Source: Apteryx mantelli (Eukaryota; Chordata; Aves; Apterygiformes; Apterygidae). Taken from it: a stretch of DNA of 64,000 nucleotides. A model generated the notes under the pieces. That model worked only from the letters and a program-made list of their open reading frames with translations, was not told where the DNA came from and made no database searches. Below are positions 62,021 to 64,000 of the stretch, piece after piece; position 1 is the stretch's first letter; every line of letters begins with the position of its first letter. Both the position numbers and the translations under genes were made by a program. The DNA lies in the NCBI RefSeq assembly GCF_036417845.1, contig NC_089980.1, positions 39,368,501 through 39,432,500 on the forward strand, written 5' to 3'.

Positions 62021-64000
62021 AACTTTTGTTCAAGACACTCTTGAAGCAACTCTATCCAACGGCCATTTGGATTATTTTATACCTTTTTCAAAAAATGAAG
62101 ATATTTGAAAAACAAACCTTAAAAAGTTGCGTCCATCCATTCACTTACCTCTTTAGCAAATAAGCCTGTGAATTTCATAAAAAACTACGGATAGAACTTG
62201 AGCTACTTTTTATCAAATATGTTTGTTTATATTTTTCATTATACCTTCAATGTTTAAAAAGGGTGATGCACCTAAGAAAAAGGTATTTAACAATACACTG
62301 ACTTTCTAAAAATTAAAATATTTAGTCTGCAAATGAGCATAAATATATATCATTCATACAGCAAATTTCAAAACCAAATAGCACACTGTAGAGAATTTTA
62401 TGCATTGTGTGGCTTCGTCTGATTCATATGAATGCCAATACTGTTTATTTCCACTGCTTCATTGCTGCCAAGAACTGTTGTAGCATTCCAAACCTTCCAG
62501 CAACTTCAAGCTGGAAGGAGGAGATTTTTGGATTTGCAAGGTCCAAATATCAAAGTATTGATGTATTTTATGCTTTTCATAATAAATATATGTACATATT
62601 CTTAATTGATATTTGGTTGTACTGAGAAATATGATTAGTAGCGTAACATTAACACCCTTCTAGAAGGACAACTATTTTAGTTCATTCACGTCTTTATTCC
62701 TTTTAATGTAGCCATTCTAAAGTTGTGCCTAGAAAATCCCTATACCACTGTGCAGCATAGTGTTATCAGTAAACCCTGTGGATGCAGTGATAGGGATGTT
62801 TTAAATTGCATTGCTGAATTACAATCTGTATGGGCTCAGTTGTCTATAGAAAGTTAAATAACTTACAGTGTATGTTATTCTTATTAAAATCTACAGACAA
62901 TATCTATCCAAATTGAATATTTTTTGCATGATTCTATAATATAACTTGTAGACTTTTTCTTTTAGATTGATAGTAGAACCAGACACAAAGCTTTTCTGGG
63001 TTAGGTACTTCAGTACTTGTGGTTAGAAACTAGTTTGTTGAATACTTCTGTTGCTGGTAACTTGGAGATATGCAGGGTTCCTGGTCAGTTTTTAGTGACA
63101 CACTTTGGGTCACATATACAATGCCATACATGCATCATTATGTATAGCTCGTCAAATGTTTGTGGGTGTTAGTGCATGTGCCAAAGATGAATTTTGCCTG
63201 GGTGATAGCTTCATAAATCATTAGTGTGGTTTCCATTGCCCATAGAATTAAGCTATAAATTCCTTGGCAGTCAAGGTTACCTGGAGACTAATATAAAGGT
63301 TGCTAATATAAAGGTAGCTTGCACTGGTATTTTTGATGCATGGGTATGCCAAAAAGTAAGGCTAATGGTTTGCATTCTGAACTTCAAGGCAAAGACAGAT
63401 CCACAAACTGGAGACCACTGGTGCATCCTATTTATTCCAGCTGATCAAAAATTTTTTGTTAAGCCGATTTTTATTTTGAAAATACCGACCTGTCACAAAC
63501 AAAACTTCTCAGTAGAGCATAGCTGTTTTCACATAACTTACTAAAGAAAGGTTTCTTAGGTCCTGATGGAATTAACACTCCTAGTTAGCAGCTAGTGATA
63601 AGAACAGGTCAATGGCATGTAGGAGATGGCTTTCAAGGCTGTGTTGCCTTGTGGGTGTGGGTTTCTGATGTCACATCTGAGTAGCCCAACCATGGGACTG
63701 TTCAGCAGTGAATCTCTCTTATTCTCCCCCCCTTTCACTTCAAGACCTCCAAAGATAACTGGTTTCATTTTAATATGTAGTAGGATAATTCTGAAATTCA
63801 AATGGGATGGTGTAAGTAAGCCATTTTCTGTTGAGCTCTATGTAGTAGGTAGGACCATGACTATGCTATAATGCTGTGTAGAAATACTTCTGTCTTTAAA
63901 TCTCACCATAGTCTTCTTTACACTGGAAGAGTGTGAGAACTAAAGATTTCCTGTCTTTGGTGTCCTTGATAACTCTCTCTTCCACGTGTGTCTGAGTACA

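Overview
This window looks like vertebrate, most likely avian, nuclear DNA. It is AT-rich non-coding sequence with two CpG islands, one clearly recognisable host coding exon, CR1 LINEs ending in the ATTCTGTG octamer typical of bird CR1, an ERV solo LTR, and eroded MIR-type relics. The species cannot be named from the sequence; a non-avian archosaur is not strictly excluded.

Layout. 1-4,190: gene-poor DNA with one candidate minus-strand coding exon (3,020-3,130) whose gene I do not recognise. 4,195-5,560: a strong CpG island, probably the promoter of a leftward gene. In vertebrates SRBD1 lies divergently upstream of PRKCE, so SRBD1 is the synteny-based guess; nothing in the sequence proves it. 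5,560-14,936: intergenic DNA with MIR relics and a 24-bp perfect palindrome. 14,937-21,600: a nested CR1 complex. A 5'-truncated plus-strand CR1 (14,937-15,166 and 19,383-21,600) is split by a near full-length minus-strand CR1 (15,167-19,382) carrying an intact ORF1 and an ORF2 broken only by one +1 frameshift. 21,601-26,521: no gene seen. 26,528-27,015: solo LTR with a 6-bp target duplication. 27,022-34,470: no gene seen.

34,480-36,160 is the CpG-rich promoter region of PRKCE (protein kinase C epsilon). It contains (CA)n and (GT)n tracts on either side of the GC-richest core. The first coding exon (36,654-37,001, 116 codons, C2 domain) ends at a GTGAGT donor. From 37,002 to the window end is the start of the very long PRKCE intron 1, with simple repeats, MIR relics, a perfect CRE palindrome and no further recognised exon.

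The host content is thus a probable promoter of an upstream neighbour on the left, about 30 kb of intergenic DNA colonised by retroelements, and the 5' end of PRKCE on the right. The most interesting points are the nested, oppositely oriented CR1 pair sharing one +1 frameshift, the unassigned candidate exon, and a substitution in the PKC-epsilon RACK-binding octapeptide.
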